This document shows, one piece after another, positions 13,534 through 14,233 of a stretch of 14,233 bases of DNA. The stretch comes from Candidatus Altarchaeota archaeon (lineage in GTDB: Archaea; Altiarchaeota; Altiarchaeia; IMC4; SCGC-AAA252-I15), in assembly GCA_018815265.1 (NCBI GenBank), contig JAHIYG010000179.1:1-14233 (forward strand), in the 5' to 3' direction. How positions within the stretch are numbered: the first letter of the stretch is position 1; the number at the start of each line of letters is the position of its first letter. Position numbers and translations under genes: made by a program. A model generated the notes under the pieces. The model did not search any database, was not told the origin of the DNA, and was given only the letters and a program-made list of their open reading frames with translations.

Positions 13534-14233
13534 TTACCTATACATTGTGTCTTCATGCATTTCCTTGAGGTCGTCTCTGCCTTTCTTCATCTGGTTGAGT
13601 TTCTCCTTGAATTTGTCTTCTATCTGGTCTCCTGCATTCTGCAGTTCTTTCACGTCAAGGTCAACCTCCAGTATTTTGCTGATTATCTCAAGAAGCGATG
13701 CTGCAGCCAAGACATCCGGGACATAGCTTGTCTCCACCATAATGGATGTTGCTGGGACGTTGTTTTCAACGCAGTTCAGCATCAACGAACTCGAAAGACC
13801 TGTCAAAACACCCTCATCCATCTGTTTAATCTTCAGGCCTTCAGTTTTCCTCCTGATTACATCGTCTGTTGAGACAGTGAGTATCTCATGCTCTTTGTCT
13901 GTCTCCACACCTGGAATGCTCGCCAAAAAAATTGCAGACCTGGGCTTTATTGAATTGACCCATGAACCCAATGCTTCCGTGAACTCGTGGGTTAGGTTAA
14001 ATGGTATGATTAACTCTGAGAACACTACAACCACGTCTTCCTTCATGTAAATCCTTATTGGATGCAGCGGTTTTTTCTCATGGATCACTGCGATAGCATC
14101 CAGTTTAGAGCATATTATGCTGCCTACCAACTCCATATCCAACTGCTTAATCAATTGGTTGGCAGCCAAGGTGCTGACATAACCCTTGGAGGGGAAGGCT
14201 TCAATGACTACAGAATTCTCAGGAATGCTCTTA
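13534..14233 (-). CDS. Proteasome assembly chaperone family protein (PAC2), PbaB-like, 5' end outside window
   Basis: About 233 residues are visible; the frame is open to the right edge, so the TTG at 14169 is not the true start. The visible part opens SVVIEAFPSKGYVSTLAANQ (bases about 14214-14155), matching the family's IEGFPGxGLVG opening, and continues with PIRIYMKEDVVVVFSE, VLTGLSSSLML and YVPDVLAAASLL, all at family-typical places. A charged, probably coiled-coil tail follows (about 13660-13540). The last three residues are Met-Tyr-Arg, a hydrophobic-Tyr-X (HbYX) ending. In archaea PbaB uses such a tail to bind and open the 20S proteasome, and the PAN ATPase has a comparable ending. An activator or assembly role at the proteasome is therefore likely. 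Other PAC2 members lack the tail, so generic chaperone activity remains possible. It converges on the 349-residue gene with one base between stops. Confidence 0.85.
   Translation of the reverse strand, partial: KSIPENSVVIEAFPSKGYVSTLAANQLIKQLDMELVGSIICSKLDAIAVIHEKKPLHPIRIYMKEDVVVVFSELIIPFNLTHEFTEALGSWVNSIKPRSAIFLASIPGVETDKEHEILTVSTDDVIRRKTEGLKIKQMDEGVLTGLSSSLMLNCVENNVPATSIMVETSYVPDVLAAASLLEIISKILEVDLDVKELQNAGDQIEDKFKEKLNQMKKGRDDLKEMHEDTMYR

Noticed and set aside
13504..13872. 122-codon rightward frame over the end of the PAC2 gene
   Set aside because: Cys/Phe/Leu-rich translation with no domain, opposite a conserved gene and overlapping the end of the 349-residue gene; a shadow frame.
14167..14169. 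TTG as start of the PAC2-family gene
   Set aside because: Upstream in-frame codons encode the conserved IEAFPSKGYVS opening of the family; the gene continues past the right edge.

Overview
The window looks archaeal. It carries a proteasome-assembly-chaperone (PAC2) family gene, several starts with TATA-like boxes about 25-30 bases upstream and no leader (the leaderless archaeal layout), secreted proteins with Ig-like domains and a lysine-rich tail after one membrane anchor, and a GT-C-like membrane protein of the 6-pyruvoyl-tetrahydropterin-synthase-related type. Nothing here fixes the lineage; an uncultivated euryarchaeon or a DPANN-like archaeon would both fit. Coding density is very high: no gap between genes exceeds about 75 bases, and no RNA gene, mobile element or CRISPR array was seen.

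Left and centre (1-9742) form a cell-surface glycan locus. A sulfatase/alkaline-phosphatase-superfamily protein, cut by the window edge, runs rightward and meets stop-to-stop a leftward pair: a family 2 glycosyltransferase followed by a SAM methyltransferase. A divergent 71-base gap then leads to a small rightward gene for a membrane-anchored protein with a strictly periodic 27-residue repeat and 12 cysteines. That gene converges on a leftward four-gene run, in transcription order: a secreted, membrane-anchored Ig-like (CARDB/COG1361-like) protein, a large GT-C-like membrane protein, an ATP-grasp ligase and a polysaccharide deacetylase. The likely theme is building, trimming and decorating a lipid-linked or surface glycan: sugar transfer (GT2, GT-C-like), N-deacetylation to a free amine, possible ATP-dependent capping of that amine, methylation, and transfer or removal of sulfate or phosphate groups. 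This pathway is inferred from families and proximity.

Right (9815-14233): a HAD phosphatase, a 651-residue multi-span envelope protein of unknown function and a 349-residue two-span membrane protein of unknown function run rightward, each with a possible promoter of its own. A 25-base near-perfect palindrome separates the last two. They converge on a leftward PAC2-family gene, cut by the right edge, whose C-terminus is Met-Tyr-Arg. This fits the HbYX motif by which archaeal proteasome activators dock on the 20S proteasome.

Points most worth following up are the 12-cysteine repeat protein, the deacetylase/ATP-grasp pair, the HbYX-like tail of the PAC2 protein, and the palindrome sitting at the expected promoter position of the 349-residue gene.
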